Assembly: GCA_003248775.1 (NCBI GenBank)
Contig: QFQX01000006.1
Span: 1-64,000 of the forward strand
Direction of reading: 5' to 3'
Source: Shinella sp.
GTDB taxonomy: Bacteria > Pseudomonadota > Alphaproteobacteria > Rhizobiales > Rhizobiaceae
Length of the DNA stretch: 64,000 nucleotides
Shown: positions 8,784 to 17,800 of the stretch, piece after piece
Layout of the letters: the number at the start of each line of letters is the position of its first letter
Position numbering within the stretch: the first letter of the stretch is position 1
The notes under the pieces: generated by a model
Database searches by the model: none
Seen by the model: only the letters and a program-made list of their open reading frames with translations
Told to the model about the DNA's origin: nothing
Position numbers and translations under genes: made by a program

Positions 8784-8881
8784 AGCATTTCCAACAAAAG
8801 CGTGTCGCGGTTTTGCGTACGGAAATGCGTAAAACAAAGAGGTAGAGGGTTTTCGCAATTCGGAGAAAAGCGGAAACGCTC
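8784..8881. repeat. Dispersed rhizobial intergenic repeat, copy 1
   Basis: The segment from GAGCATTTCC to GGAAACGCTC has inverted ends and carries the core CGGTTTTGCGTACGGAAATGCG. A related core, CGGTTTTGCGTCCGGAATTGCG (two of 22 bases different; both followed by an AAAGAG block), recurs at 60675-60738. Such non-coding elements are common between genes in Rhizobiaceae. It lies between pgl and edd. Confidence 0.7.
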
Positions 8882-8898
8882 CAGGCTATCCTGACGCG

Positions 8899-9597
8899 TC
8901 AGGGAGCCCAATAGATATCGGGTTTCGTCGCAGCCCGGCCAAGGACGGCACGGATCGGCATCTCGTTTTCGTCGCTGCCGGCAAGCGCCTTGTCCAGCAC
9001 GGCCTTCTTTTCCGCCCCCTCGATATGAAGCGCGAGGAAGCGGGCATCGTGAAGAGCGGAGAAGGAGAAGGTGAGGCGAGGTTCGCCGGCACCTTCGGCT
9101 TCCATGGTCATGACCCGGCGCGGCAGCGAAAGGTCGAGCGCCTCGGCCAGATGATCGCCGCCGGGGAAGAAGGAGGCGGTGTGACCGTCATTGCCCATGC
9201 CGAGGATCACCGCATCGAAGGGTGCGCCGAGCGCGTTTGCCTCATCGCTTGCTATCGCTGCCGCATCCTCGATGGAGGCGGCTTCATGATAGAGCGGCAG
9301 CACGCGCGCCGCAGCCGCCGGACCCTTGAGCAGGTGGGTAGAAAGCAGCAGATGATTGGAACGCGCATTGTCGGCCGGCACGAAACGTTCGTCGACGAGC
9401 GTGATCGTCACCTTGTCCCATTCGACCGGCTTGTTGGACAGGACCTCGAAGAAAGCCTTGGGCGTGGAGCCCCCCGATACGGCGATGGTGGCCGAACCCT
9501 TGAGTTCGATCGCCGCATCGAGCGCCTTGACCACCCGGTTCGCCAGCCCTTCGGCCAGCGCCGGACGGCTTTCGAAGGCGTGCATGTGATATGCCAT
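8899..9597 (-). CDS. pgl: 6-phosphogluconolactonase
   Basis: 232 residues (DevB/Pgl type, family length 230-240). It hydrolyses 6-phosphoglucono-delta-lactone to 6-phosphogluconate after Zwf. Family motifs are visible: IAVSGGSTPKAFFEVL near residue 42, VTITLVDERFVPADNARSN, and GMGNDGHTASFFPG near residue 135. The ATG at 9597 has AGGA 9 bases upstream; an ATG at 9615 would overlap the zwf stop by 8 bases and is equally possible. Co-transcription with zwf is nearly certain from the overlap or short gap. Confidence 0.95.
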   Translation of the reverse strand: MAYHMHAFESRPALAEGLANRVVKALDAAIELKGSATIAVSGGSTPKAFFEVLSNKPVEWDKVTITLVDERFVPADNARSNHLLLSTHLLKGPAAAARVLPLYHEAASIEDAAAIASDEANALGAPFDAVILGMGNDGHTASFFPGGDHLAEALDLSLPRRVMTMEAEGAGEPRLTFSFSALHDARFLALHIEGAEKKAVLDKALAGSDENEMPIRAVLGRAATKPDIYWAP

Positions 9598-9607
9598 CTG
9601 CCCGTTC

Positions 9608-11080
9608 CTAGTCATTCTCGTGCCATGTCCGGCCGTCGCGCTCGATGAGGGCGATCGCCTGGCTCGGGCCCCAGGTGCCGGCGGTATAGCCCTGGGCGCG
9701 CTGGCCGATGTCTTCCCAGCCCTTGAGGATCGGATCGACCCACTTCCACGCGGCCTCGACCTCGTCGCGGCGCATGAACAGCGTCTGGTTGGAGCGGATG
9801 ACGTCCATCAGCAGGCGCTCGTAGGCATCGGCGTTGCGCGCGTCGAAGGCCTGGGCGAAGCTCATGTCGAGCGAGACGTGGCGAAGACGCATGCCGCCCG
9901 GACCGGGGTCCTTGATCATCAGCCACTGCTTGACGCCTTCATCCGGCTGCAGGCGGATGACCAGCTTGTTGGCCTCGATACGCCCGGCGGCGTCATCGAA
10001 GATGGAGTGGGGGATCGGCTTGAACGCGATGACGATTTCCGAAACGCGGGTCGCCAGACGCTTGCCGGTGCGCAGGTAGAAGGGCACGCCCGCCCAGCGC
10101 CAGTTGTCGATTTCCGTCTTGATGGCGACGAAGGTTTCCGTGTCGGAAGGGGCCTCCAGCTCTTCGGTATAGCCCTTGACCGGGCCGCCGGCCGAAGCGC
10201 CGGCCTTGTACTGGCCGCGCACGGTGAACTTTTCGACATTGCCCGGGGTAATCGGCTTCAGCGAGCGCAGGACCTTCAGCTTCTCGTCGCGAACGGCTTC
10301 CGCGTCCATCGAGTGGGGCGCTTCCATCGCGACAAGGCAGAGAAGCTGGAGGATATGGTTCTGCACCATGTCACGCAGCGCGCCGGCCTTGTCGTAATAG
10401 GTCACGCGTCCCTCGAGACCGACGGATTCTGCCACCGTGATCTGTACGTGATCGATATGGGCGGAGTTCCACAGCGGCTCGTAAAGCGCGTTGGCAAAGC
10501 GCAGAGCCATCAGGTTCTGCACCGTCTCCTTGCCGAGATAGTGGTCGATGCGGAAGATCTGCTCTTCCTTGAACACCCGGCCGATCGTGTCGTTCAGCGC
10601 CTCGGCGGATGCGAGATCGCGACCGATCGGCTTTTCCACGACGATGCGCGTCGACTTGGTGATGAGCTTGAAATCACGGATCCTGTCGGCGATATCGCCG
10701 AAGATCGCTGGCGAAACGGCGAGATAGAAGGCGCGGACAAGTTCCTTGCCGCTGTCGAGCAGCGCCTTCAGCTTGTCCCAGCCGTCATTCGACTTGGCAT
10801 CGACGGGGACGTAGAAAATGCGGGCGCAGAAATTGGCGACCGACGCTTCGTCGTATTCCTCGGGCTTCAGATGTTCCTTCAGCGCATTCTGCGCGAACTT
10901 GCGATACTCTTCGTCCGTCATCGGGGTGCGCGATGCACCGATAATGCGCGTCGGCTCGCTCAGCTGGCCGGCGAGCTGCCGGTGATACAACGCCGGCAGG
11001 AGCTTGCGTTCGGCAAGGTCACCGGTGCCGCCGAAGACGACGTAGTCGAAGGGTTCCACGGGAATGATCTGGCTGCTCAT
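9608..11080 (-). CDS. zwf: Glucose-6-phosphate 1-dehydrogenase
   Basis: 490 residues. It oxidises glucose-6-phosphate to the lactone with NAD(P)+. The nucleotide-binding FGGTGDLAERKLLPALY motif is at residues 17-33 and the catalytic RIDHYLGKETVQN at about 177. First gene of zwf-pgl-edd; GAGAAG lies 7 bases upstream of the ATG. The upstream region contains TAATCGATTTA (11123-11133) within an AT-rich tract, a near-palindrome with the central CG typical of LacI-family operators; the regulator is not in the window and the site is speculative. Confidence 0.96.
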   Translation of the reverse strand: MSSQIIPVEPFDYVVFGGTGDLAERKLLPALYHRQLAGQLSEPTRIIGASRTPMTDEEYRKFAQNALKEHLKPEEYDEASVANFCARIFYVPVDAKSNDGWDKLKALLDSGKELVRAFYLAVSPAIFGDIADRIRDFKLITKSTRIVVEKPIGRDLASAEALNDTIGRVFKEEQIFRIDHYLGKETVQNLMALRFANALYEPLWNSAHIDHVQITVAESVGLEGRVTYYDKAGALRDMVQNHILQLLCLVAMEAPHSMDAEAVRDEKLKVLRSLKPITPGNVEKFTVRGQYKAGASAGGPVKGYTEELEAPSDTETFVAIKTEIDNWRWAGVPFYLRTGKRLATRVSEIVIAFKPIPHSIFDDAAGRIEANKLVIRLQPDEGVKQWLMIKDPGPGGMRLRHVSLDMSFAQAFDARNADAYERLLMDVIRSNQTLFMRRDEVEAAWKWVDPILKGWEDIGQRAQGYTAGTWGPSQAIALIERDGRTWHEND

Positions 11081-11180
11081 GTGGGCTTCTCTTTCTCGGC
11101 ACTGTCGGTTTCGTTTCTAATCTAATCGATTTAAAAAAGCCAGTGGTCCCAAGCCTGAAAAGCGCGCACGTGCGAAAAAA

Positions 11181-12467
11181 TCAGAATTTATCCCGCAGTG
11201 CAAACCAGGTGAGGGCAAGGAACAGCAGTGGGCTGCGGAACTTCGCGCCACCGGGGAAGGGTGGGACTTTCAGGTCTTTCAGAAGGTCGAGTTCGCCGGT
11301 CTTTCCTGTGATCGAATCTGCATAAAGCTTGCCACAGTAATTTGACAGCATGACGCCGTGGCCGGAATAGCCGCCGATGGACATGACGCCTGGCATCACC
11401 TCGCGGACGAAGGGCTTGCGCGGCATGGTGATGCCGACGCAGCCACCCCAGGCATGGGTGATCTCGATGTCACCCAGTTGCGGATAGATCTCCGCGATCT
11501 GGCGCCTGATGTGGGAGGAAATGTCGCGCGGGGCGTCCGCCGTATAGGCCTCGCGCCCGCCGAACAGCAACCGTCCGTCGCGGGTCTTGCGCCAGTAGCG
11601 CACCACGAAGCGGGAATCCGCGAGCGCTTCCGAGCCCGGAATGACCTCCGGAAACCTGTCGAGCGGTACGGTCGCGCCGATGAAGGAGTGGATCGGCATG
11701 ACGTGCGCGGCGGTGACCGGCTCGAGGTTGGCGATATAGGCATTGGTGGCGATCAGCACCCGGTCGGCGCTGATCGTGCCTGTCGGCGTCTCGATCAGCG
11801 TCTTGCCGGCGGATTGTCGGATCGACTTCGCCGGGGTCATTTCAAAGATCCCGGCGCCGGCATTCTTCGCTGCCTTGGCAAGCCCGATCAGGAGTTTCAG
11901 CGGATGGATATGACCGGTGCCGATGTCTCGCGTTCCGCAGAAGAAGCGTTTGGAGCCGGCCCGTTCCGCCGTTTCCCGGCTGTCCATGAAGGACATGTGA
12001 GGATAGTCGTAGCGTGTGACGATCGCCTCGACGGACTGCCGGTATTCGCGCTCGTAGCTCGCCTTGTGGGAAACATTGAGCTGGCCCGGCAGGTAGTCCA
12101 TGTGGATGCCATGCTCGTCCGCGAAATCGAACAGGTATTTCTTGGCGTTCTCGGCAAGGTCGAACAGCGCCTTGGACCGCTCGAAACCGAGCTCTTCCTC
12201 GAGTTCGTCGGGATAGGAGCGTTGGCCGGTGCCGAGCTGGCCGCCATTGCGGCCGGATGCGCCGTCACCGATCCGGCAACCCTCGATCAAGATGACGGAA
12301 ACACCGGATTTCGCCAGATGATAGGCCGCCTGCAGGCCGGTGAAACCGCCGCCGATGATGGCGACGGAGGTCTGTCTGGAACCGTCGAGGGCCGGATATT
12401 CCGGCCGCTCGGCAACGGTTTCCTGATACCAGGAGATACCCGGTGCTATCGGACTTTGCCATGACAT
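11181..12467 (-). CDS. puuB: FAD-dependent oxidoreductase, gamma-glutamylputrescine oxidase type
   Basis: 428 residues of the DAO/glycine oxidase superfamily. The Rossmann FAD motif VAIIGGGFTGLQAAYHLAKSG is at residues 35-55, followed by the RNGGQLGTGQR segment characteristic of PuuB/OrdL oxidases, and the C-terminal GGYSGHGVMLSNYCGKL FAD-capping sequence. PuuB oxidises gamma-glutamylputrescine to the aldehyde with release of ammonia and peroxide. It lies 18 bases downstream of a PuuA-like glutamine synthetase homologue, which supports the assignment; the substrate could be another gamma-glutamylated amine. GGGAG precedes the ATG. Its tail (FPGG...FRSPL...LRDKF) resembles the partial gene at the right edge of the window. 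Confidence 0.85.
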   Translation of the reverse strand: MSWQSPIAPGISWYQETVAERPEYPALDGSRQTSVAIIGGGFTGLQAAYHLAKSGVSVILIEGCRIGDGASGRNGGQLGTGQRSYPDELEEELGFERSKALFDLAENAKKYLFDFADEHGIHMDYLPGQLNVSHKASYEREYRQSVEAIVTRYDYPHMSFMDSRETAERAGSKRFFCGTRDIGTGHIHPLKLLIGLAKAAKNAGAGIFEMTPAKSIRQSAGKTLIETPTGTISADRVLIATNAYIANLEPVTAAHVMPIHSFIGATVPLDRFPEVIPGSEALADSRFVVRYWRKTRDGRLLFGGREAYTADAPRDISSHIRRQIAEIYPQLGDIEITHAWGGCVGITMPRKPFVREVMPGVMSIGGYSGHGVMLSNYCGKLYADSITGKTGELDLLKDLKVPPFPGGAKFRSPLLFLALTWFALRDKF

Positions 12468-12485
12468 GGGAGAACTCCCTCGCTC

Positions 12486-13922
12486 TCAGACGTTCAAGAG
12501 CAGGAATTCGCGTTCCCACGGGCTGATCACCTGCATGAAGGTTTCGAATTCTCCCCTCTTCACGCCGGCATAAAGACCGATGAATTCCTCGCTCATCACT
12601 TCGGCGAGAGCGGGATCGGACTCGAGCAGGGACACCGCTTCGAGCAGGCCACGCGGAAGCTCAACCGAGCCCTCGTTGGCGGTGCCTTCGGCGGCAGCCG
12701 TGGGTTCGATCTCCTTAACGATGCCGAGATAGCCGCAGGCAAGCGAGGCCGCGAGCGCGAGATACGGATTGGCATCCGAGCTCGGCAGGCGGTTTTCGAC
12801 GCGGCGCGCTGCCGCATCCGATACCGGCACGCGGAAGGCCGTGGTGCGGTTGTCGTAGCCCCAGGCATTGTTCACCGGCGCCGACATGTCGGGCGTCAGG
12901 CGGCGATAGGAATTCACGTAAGGCGCCATCATCGACAGCGTTTTCGGCACGAAGAGCTGCATGCCGCCGATGAAGTGGAAGAATTCCTTCGATGCGGAGC
13001 CATCGGGATTGGAGAAGATGTTCTTGCCCGTTTCCACATCGATGACCGACTGGTGGATGTGCATGGCCGATCCCGGCTGGCCCTGCATCGGCTTGGCCAT
13101 GAAGGTGGCGTAGATGCCGTGCTTCAGTGCCGCCTCGCGGATCGTGCGCTTGAACAGGAACACCTGGTCGGCAAGCTCGATCGGATTGCCGTGACGCAGG
13201 TTGATTTCAAGCTGGGCCGGGCCTTCCTCATGGATCAGGGTGTCGATCTCGAGCCCCTGCTTTTCCGAGAAGTGGTAGATGTCGTCGATCAGTTCGTCGA
13301 ACTCGTTGATGCCGGCGATGGAATAGCCCTGACCGCCGAGAATCGAGCGACCCGAGCGGCCCTTCGGCGGATGCAGCGGATAGTCCGGGTCGTCGTTCAT
13401 GGCGACGAGGTAGAACTCGATTTCCGGCGCGACGACGGGCCGCCAGCCCTTGTCCTCATAAAGCTTGAGGACGTTCTTCAAGACGTTGCGCGGCGTGTAG
13501 GAAACGTTCTCGCCGTCCGAATTGACGATATCGCAGATCACCTGCGCCGTCGGGTCGGTTTCCCACGGAACGACCGAGAGCGTCGAAAGATCGGGCACCA
13601 GCTTCAGGTCGCTGTCGCGCGGCTCGTAGCGGAAATTGCCGGTTTCCTCCGGATATTCGCCCGAGATCGTGTGGCGGTAGAGCGCCGACGGCAGGGCGAG
13701 CGAGGTATTCGATGTGAACTTGGAGGACGGCATCATCTTGCCGCGCGGAACGCCGGCGAGGTCGGGCGTGATGCATTCGATGTCCTCGATGCCGCGGGCT
13801 CGAAGCCAGGCGGTGGCTTCCTTCCACGTTTTCACCCCACGCTTGGACCCGGGATCCGGAGGTATGCTCACCTTTTTGGACGCTGCGCCTTGGGGCCTGA
13901 GCATATTTTTCTTCGGAGGCAT
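12486..13922 (-). CDS. puuA: Glutamine synthetase family protein, gamma-glutamylputrescine synthetase type
   Basis: 478 residues, longer at the N-terminus than the 450-residue core. Class-I-like GS motifs are present: ATP/metal-site EEGPAQLEINLRHGNP near residue 230, MQGQPGSAMHIHQSV near 280, NAWGYDNRTTAFRVPVSD (substrate/ATP loop) near 350 and NRLPSSDANPYLALAA near 380. The regulatory adenylylation motif of GlnA is not apparent. Such proteins ligate glutamate to polyamines or other amines. Linked directly to a PuuB-like oxidase, so polyamine catabolism is the best inference. The start ATG at 13922 has GGTGAG upstream; the basic first 30 residues are atypical, so a later start is possible. 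Confidence 0.85.
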   Translation of the reverse strand: MPPKKNMLRPQGAASKKVSIPPDPGSKRGVKTWKEATAWLRARGIEDIECITPDLAGVPRGKMMPSSKFTSNTSLALPSALYRHTISGEYPEETGNFRYEPRDSDLKLVPDLSTLSVVPWETDPTAQVICDIVNSDGENVSYTPRNVLKNVLKLYEDKGWRPVVAPEIEFYLVAMNDDPDYPLHPPKGRSGRSILGGQGYSIAGINEFDELIDDIYHFSEKQGLEIDTLIHEEGPAQLEINLRHGNPIELADQVFLFKRTIREAALKHGIYATFMAKPMQGQPGSAMHIHQSVIDVETGKNIFSNPDGSASKEFFHFIGGMQLFVPKTLSMMAPYVNSYRRLTPDMSAPVNNAWGYDNRTTAFRVPVSDAAARRVENRLPSSDANPYLALAASLACGYLGIVKEIEPTAAAEGTANEGSVELPRGLLEAVSLLESDPALAEVMSEEFIGLYAGVKRGEFETFMQVISPWEREFLLLNV

Positions 13923-14050
13923 GTCTCACCGGTTGGGGTTGTTGATGACGTCATCATAACCGGACTTCTCGAATTGGCGAGGGGGGAAAGCACATTGACT
14001 TTGGGGAAGCGATCGAAAAGACAGATATTCTTTGCCGCAGGAGCCGGAAA

Positions 14051-15232
14051 TTGGCGCGTATATTTGATGTTGCTGTGATAGGCGCCGGTGCTGCCGGCAT
14101 GATGTGTGCGCTGACGGCGGGGCAGCGCGGCCGCTCGGTCGTGGTGCTCGATCATGCCCGGGCACCGGGCGAGAAGATCCGCATTTCCGGGGGCGGCCGG
14201 TGCAATTTCACCAACATCCATGCCGGGCCGAAGAACTTCCTCTCCGCCAATCCGCATTTCGCCAAGTCGGCGCTCGCCCGCTTCACGCCTTCCGATTTCA
14301 TCGCCATGGTCGAGAAACACGGGATTGCCTGGCATGAGAAAACGCTGGGCCAGCTTTTTTGCGATGACAGCGCCAGGGACATCATCCGCATGCTGCTGGA
14401 CGAGATGCGTGCTGGGGGCGTCGAACTGCGGCTCGGAACCGAAATCGGGACCGTCGAGAAGTGCGCAGACAATTTCCGCATCGCCACCAGCGACGGCCCC
14501 GTCGAAGCCCGGGCGCTGGTGATGGCGACCGGCGGCAAGTCGATCCCGAAAATGGGCGCGACCGGCTTCGCCTATCGCATCGCCGAGGAGTTCGGTCTGG
14601 CGATCACCGAGACCCGGCCCGGTCTCGTGCCGCTGACGCTGGAGCCCAATCTGCTGGCCGAGCTTTCGCCGCTTGCCGGGGTCGCGGTGGATGCCGAGGT
14701 AGGTCGCGGCAAGACGGCGTTTCGCGAGGCGCTGCTCTTCACCCATCGGGGACTTTCCGGCCCTTCCATCCTGCAGATTTCCAGCTACTGGCGGGAGGGC
14801 GATGAAATCACGTTGTCGCTGGAACCGGATCTCGATTTCTCCGCCTTGCTGAAGGCTGCGAGGAAGGAGAACGGGAGACAGGCAGTGCAGACGGTGCTGG
14901 CGCAGCATTTGCCGAAAAGGCTTGCGCAATATGTGACCGAACGGCACGGCATCGAACGGCCGCTTGCCGACCTTTCCGACAAGGTTCTGGACGCAGTCGG
15001 TTCATTCCTCAGGCGTTGGCCGATCAAGCCTGCCGGCTCGGAAGGTTACAGAACAGCTGAAGTGACACTCGGAGGCGTCGACACCGCGGGCCTCGACTCG
15101 CGGACGATGATGGCGAAATCCGTGCCCGGCCTCTATTTCATCGGTGAATGCGTGGATGTCACCGGCTGGCTGGGCGGCTATAATTTCCAGTGGGCCTGGG
15201 CTTCAGGTCGCGCTGCGGGTGAAAATATGTGA
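14051..15232 (+). CDS. BaiN/HI0933-family flavoprotein (NAD(P)/FAD-dependent oxidoreductase)
   Basis: 393 residues. N-terminal FAD motif VAVIGAGAAGMMCALTAGQRG then the family hallmark KIRISGGGRCNFTN at about residue 37, ATGGKSIPKMGATGFAYRIA in the middle, and the C-terminal GLYFIGECVDVTGWLGGYNF with AWASGRAAG. The HI0933/YhiN family is widespread and only partly characterised; some members act as reductases on small molecules, but no specific reaction is assignable here. The start is a TTG with a good CAGGAG site 7 bases upstream, better than any ATG downstream. It is divergent from the PuuA-like gene. Confidence 0.88.
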   Translation: MARIFDVAVIGAGAAGMMCALTAGQRGRSVVVLDHARAPGEKIRISGGGRCNFTNIHAGPKNFLSANPHFAKSALARFTPSDFIAMVEKHGIAWHEKTLGQLFCDDSARDIIRMLLDEMRAGGVELRLGTEIGTVEKCADNFRIATSDGPVEARALVMATGGKSIPKMGATGFAYRIAEEFGLAITETRPGLVPLTLEPNLLAELSPLAGVAVDAEVGRGKTAFREALLFTHRGLSGPSILQISSYWREGDEITLSLEPDLDFSALLKAARKENGRQAVQTVLAQHLPKRLAQYVTERHGIERPLADLSDKVLDAVGSFLRRWPIKPAGSEGYRTAEVTLGGVDTAGLDSRTMMAKSVPGLYFIGECVDVTGWLGGYNFQWAWASGRAAGENM

Positions 15233-15470
15233 CGGAATTGTCACAAGGGCGGCATCTCGCGTGCGGAGCAACAAAATTTCCGCAATCATGGTGTTCTGCG
15301 CAAGCTTAATGCCATAATTTAGTTCTTGTTAACGTGGCTAGCTCATTCTCGACCTGAGCCGGAATTCAGCGGTGCAAGTGGCGTCGCGGAATGAGACATG
15401 AGGTCGGACCGGATTGCCGCGCAGAAACGGCATTGATTTTCCCTGAACGGCAATCTCCAGGATAGAGCCG

Positions 15471-15614
15471 ATGAACAGACAAGATCGCAAGCCCCGTGCC
15501 ATCGCCATTGCCAGAACGCGTGACGCCGAAATGGCGCGTCTTTGCAACCTCGCAATTCTCTGCTTCGGTGCGGCCGCGGCCATCGCTGCGCTCGCTTTTG
15601 GCCTCGCCGGCTGA
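15471..15614 (+). CDS. Possible small membrane protein
   Basis: 47 codons encoding a basic N-terminus (MNRQDRKPRAIAIARTRDAEM) and one hydrophobic helix (LAILCFGAAAAIAALAFGLAG). AGGA lies 11 bases before the ATG, a weak placement. It is alone in the region between the flavoprotein and the LysR gene. I do not recognise it; the single clean helix and plausible codon use are the only support. Confidence 0.4.
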   Translation: MNRQDRKPRAIAIARTRDAEMARLCNLAILCFGAAAAIAALAFGLAG

Positions 15615-15695
15615 AGCATCGACATTTTCGGCATGACATCCGCTCGCGGCCCGCGAGCGATTGCCGCACGGACGCCGCGATCCGCGGATGTTTCC

Positions 15696-15911
15696 TCAAG
15701 ACGAACGGCTCTTTTCAGCTGAGCGCTTCGATAGCCCCGCTCGCGCCATCAAACTCCGAATACCCGAACCGATCCAACGAAGCCGCAGCGATAGCCGGCC
15801 GCCGAATGGCCCGGTATGGGTTTCGTAATAGGCCTGTTCGGCTTCGACTGTTCTTGCTGGTGGTCGCTGCGGGCCGGTCAGCGCGAGAAGTGTCGCCAGA
15901 GCACTGTGCAT
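15696..15911 (-). CDS. Possible small arginine-rich protein
   Basis: 71 residues beginning MHSALATLLALTG and ending in a basic, serine-rich tail. The middle holds EAEQAYYETHTGPFGGR, which has a non-random look. GGAG lies about 8 bases before the ATG and codon third positions are GC-rich as in neighbours. It is divergent from the LysR gene at 16004. Not recognised; it may be an over-call. Confidence 0.42.
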   Translation of the reverse strand: MHSALATLLALTGPQRPPARTVEAEQAYYETHTGPFGGRLSLRLRWIGSGIRSLMARAGLSKRSAEKSRSS

Positions 15912-16003
15912 GACGGATCTCCGTGTCGGTTCAAATCCGTCTCCCGATCTATACAGTCATTTCGGATGGATAAACGTCGTAAATCATGCGATGTCTTTCA
16001 CTC

Positions 16004-16876
16004 ATGAAAAACATCGCCTGGGATGCCTATCAGCTTTTCATCGAGGTTGCCCGTCGGGGAGGGCTGACGGGGGCTTCCACGGCGAGCGGCCTGAGCCCCG
16101 CGACCATAGGCCGGCGCATGGTCGAGCTGGAACGCCAGCTTGGTCGCGAACTCTTCCTGCGCAGCCAGACGGGCTATCGCCTGACTGATGACGGTCGGGA
16201 ACTTCTGACCCATCTCGGCGAGATGGAGGCGGCGATCCGCAGGGTCGAGACCTGGAGGCAGGGCGCGGCGGCGCGCGCGCTGGTGCGGATTGCGGCGGGC
16301 ACATGGGTCGCCCGCCTTGTCAGCCAGAACTTTTCCGCGATCTGCACCGCGCGCGACGATTTCCGTATCGATCTCTTCATCGCCGAACAACGCGCAAGCC
16401 TTGCCCATCGGGAAGCGGACATCGGCATCCGGGCTTTCGAACCTGAGGAGCAGAACCTGGCGAAGGTGCTGCTCGGCGAGGTCGCCTATGCCGCCTACAA
16501 GGCGCGAAACAGTGTTGAAGCAGAAGCACGCTGGCTGGCGGTCGATCCGGAAAACGCAATCTCGTCCTACCTGCGCTGGCCCCATGAAACCCGGCCCGAA
16601 AGCATCATCGTCACCGTCAACCGGCCGCACGCTCTGCGGGATCTTGCCATTGCCGGCGCAGGCGTCGCCGTGCTGCCCTGCATCGTCGGCGATCTGGAGG
16701 CGAGGCTCGAGCGTGTCGGTGGCGAGATCGAGGCGCTGCGTCATCGCCAATGGATCGTGATGAACAATGACGACCGCCATCGATCGGAAATCCGTACCGT
16801 CGTCGATCGCATGACGCGACTGATGCGGGCGCATGCCGATCTTTTCGCGGGCAGGAGGCCGAGCCGCGAGGGATGA
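16004..16876 (+). CDS. LysR-family transcriptional regulator
   Basis: 290 residues. The N-terminal winged HTH (AYQLFIEVARRGGLTGASTASGLSPATIGRRMVELERQLG) is followed by an effector domain with an IRAFEPEEQNLAKVLLGEVAYAAY segment. The ligand is unknown. ATG at 16004 aligns with the usual LysR N-terminus; ATG at 15986 is six codons earlier, and neither has a clear ribosome site. It is convergent with the cupin gene, six bases apart, so its own target is more likely the small divergent gene or an unlinked locus. Confidence 0.88.
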   Translation: MKNIAWDAYQLFIEVARRGGLTGASTASGLSPATIGRRMVELERQLGRELFLRSQTGYRLTDDGRELLTHLGEMEAAIRRVETWRQGAAARALVRIAAGTWVARLVSQNFSAICTARDDFRIDLFIAEQRASLAHREADIGIRAFEPEEQNLAKVLLGEVAYAAYKARNSVEAEARWLAVDPENAISSYLRWPHETRPESIIVTVNRPHALRDLAIAGAGVAVLPCIVGDLEARLERVGGEIEALRHRQWIVMNNDDRHRSEIRTVVDRMTRLMRAHADLFAGRRPSREG

Positions 16877-16882
16877 GGGCGT

Positions 16883-17368
16883 CTATCCCTCGACGGGTTC
16901 GTCACCGCGAAGGGGCGGGCCGATATTGACGATCCCATGGGCAAGGCTCAGGGCATCGAAAGCCGCAGTCTCCGCCTGCTCGAGCCTTGCGCCGCCGGCG
17001 AAGAATTCCTCTATCCGCAATGCCGGCTGGAACACGAGCAACAGGCGGGCCGGTGCCGTCAGGCAGCGAAAGGCGTGCGGCACGCCACGCGGACCGAAGA
17101 TGGAATCTCCCGGCCCGGCGCGATGGAGCCTGTCGCCGATCTGGAACACGAAATTGCCGTCACGGACCAGAAACCACTCGTCCTGATGTTCATGATAATG
17201 GAGCGGTGGGCCGCCCACCCGGTCGCGCAGGGTGTCGATGATGCAAAGCGCTCCACCGGTATCGGCGGCGGAGACCTTGATGTCGAAGCGGCCGTTGAGG
17301 AAATGCATCGGCGTGCCGAAACGATCCTCGCCATCGGCAAGCTTACCTGGATGATCGCATGGAACCAT
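16883..17368 (-). CDS. Cupin-domain protein
   Basis: 161 residues. The double-stranded beta-helix motif 1 is clear, PPLHYHEHQDEWFLVRDG (His, His, Glu metal ligands), with motif 2 PGDSIFGPRGVPHAFR. Single-domain cupins of this kind are small-molecule dioxygenases, isomerases or sensors; no substrate can be named. The ATG at 17368 is chosen because GGAGG stands 7 bases upstream; the frame is open further but unsupported. It lies 84 bases downstream of the Trypco/Pepco-like gene on the same strand. Confidence 0.85.
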   Translation of the reverse strand: MVPCDHPGKLADGEDRFGTPMHFLNGRFDIKVSAADTGGALCIIDTLRDRVGGPPLHYHEHQDEWFLVRDGNFVFQIGDRLHRAGPGDSIFGPRGVPHAFRCLTAPARLLLVFQPALRIEEFFAGGARLEQAETAAFDALSLAHGIVNIGPPLRGDEPVEG

Positions 17369-17452
17369 CGCAATCCTCCGATGCCGATGCTTTCGGCAAA
17401 AGCCCGTGGCGAGGGCCGTTCGGAACATGCCGGACAATCGGTACCCTGCCGT

Positions 17453-17785
17453 CTAAGCGCGTTCGAAGGAGAGCGTGATGTTCGTTTCCACGCCGGCGGT
17501 GGCGATGCCGATACTGCCTTCGGCACTGATGGCCAGGCCGACCTCGACGCTCCTCAGTTCCATTTGCCCGACCGGTGATTTCTCTATTTTGCCGATGACT
17601 TTCTGCAACTCACCGATGATCTCATCGAGCCTCTTGTCCAGTTGCTGCATCTCCCTCGGCTCGACGCCGAAAAGGCGCCTTGCACCTCCCAGCATGCTCT
17701 GTTCTTCGCCGCCTTCGTCCGCCTTGCGCTTTCTTTCCGGCATCGCTGCTGCAGCGATCGGCACCATGATGGTCAGCTTGGTCAT
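17453..17785 (-). CDS. Small Trypco/Pepco-like partner of a trypsin-like protease
   Basis: 110 residues. An N-terminal strand (MTKLTIMVPIAAAAM) leads into a charged linker and an amphipathic helix (EMQQLDKRLDEIIGELQKVIGKIEK), and the last 40 residues form strands MELRSVEVGLAISAEGSIGIATAGVETNITLSFER. That C-terminal pattern (V-x-V-G-L-x-I-x-A-E-G) resembles the CU044_2847/Trypco1 and Pepco small domains that Aravind and colleagues described as co-occurring with trypsin-like and other effector peptidases in NTP-dependent conflict systems; I could not verify this by profile. It lies 15 bases after a trypsin-fold gene with GGGAG before the ATG, so the two form one operon. Likely role, by inference: adaptor or regulator of the protease. 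Confidence 0.7.
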   Translation of the reverse strand: MTKLTIMVPIAAAAMPERKRKADEGGEEQSMLGGARRLFGVEPREMQQLDKRLDEIIGELQKVIGKIEKSPVGQMELRSVEVGLAISAEGSIGIATAGVETNITLSFERA

Positions 17786-17800
17786 GTCGTTCTCCCGTTG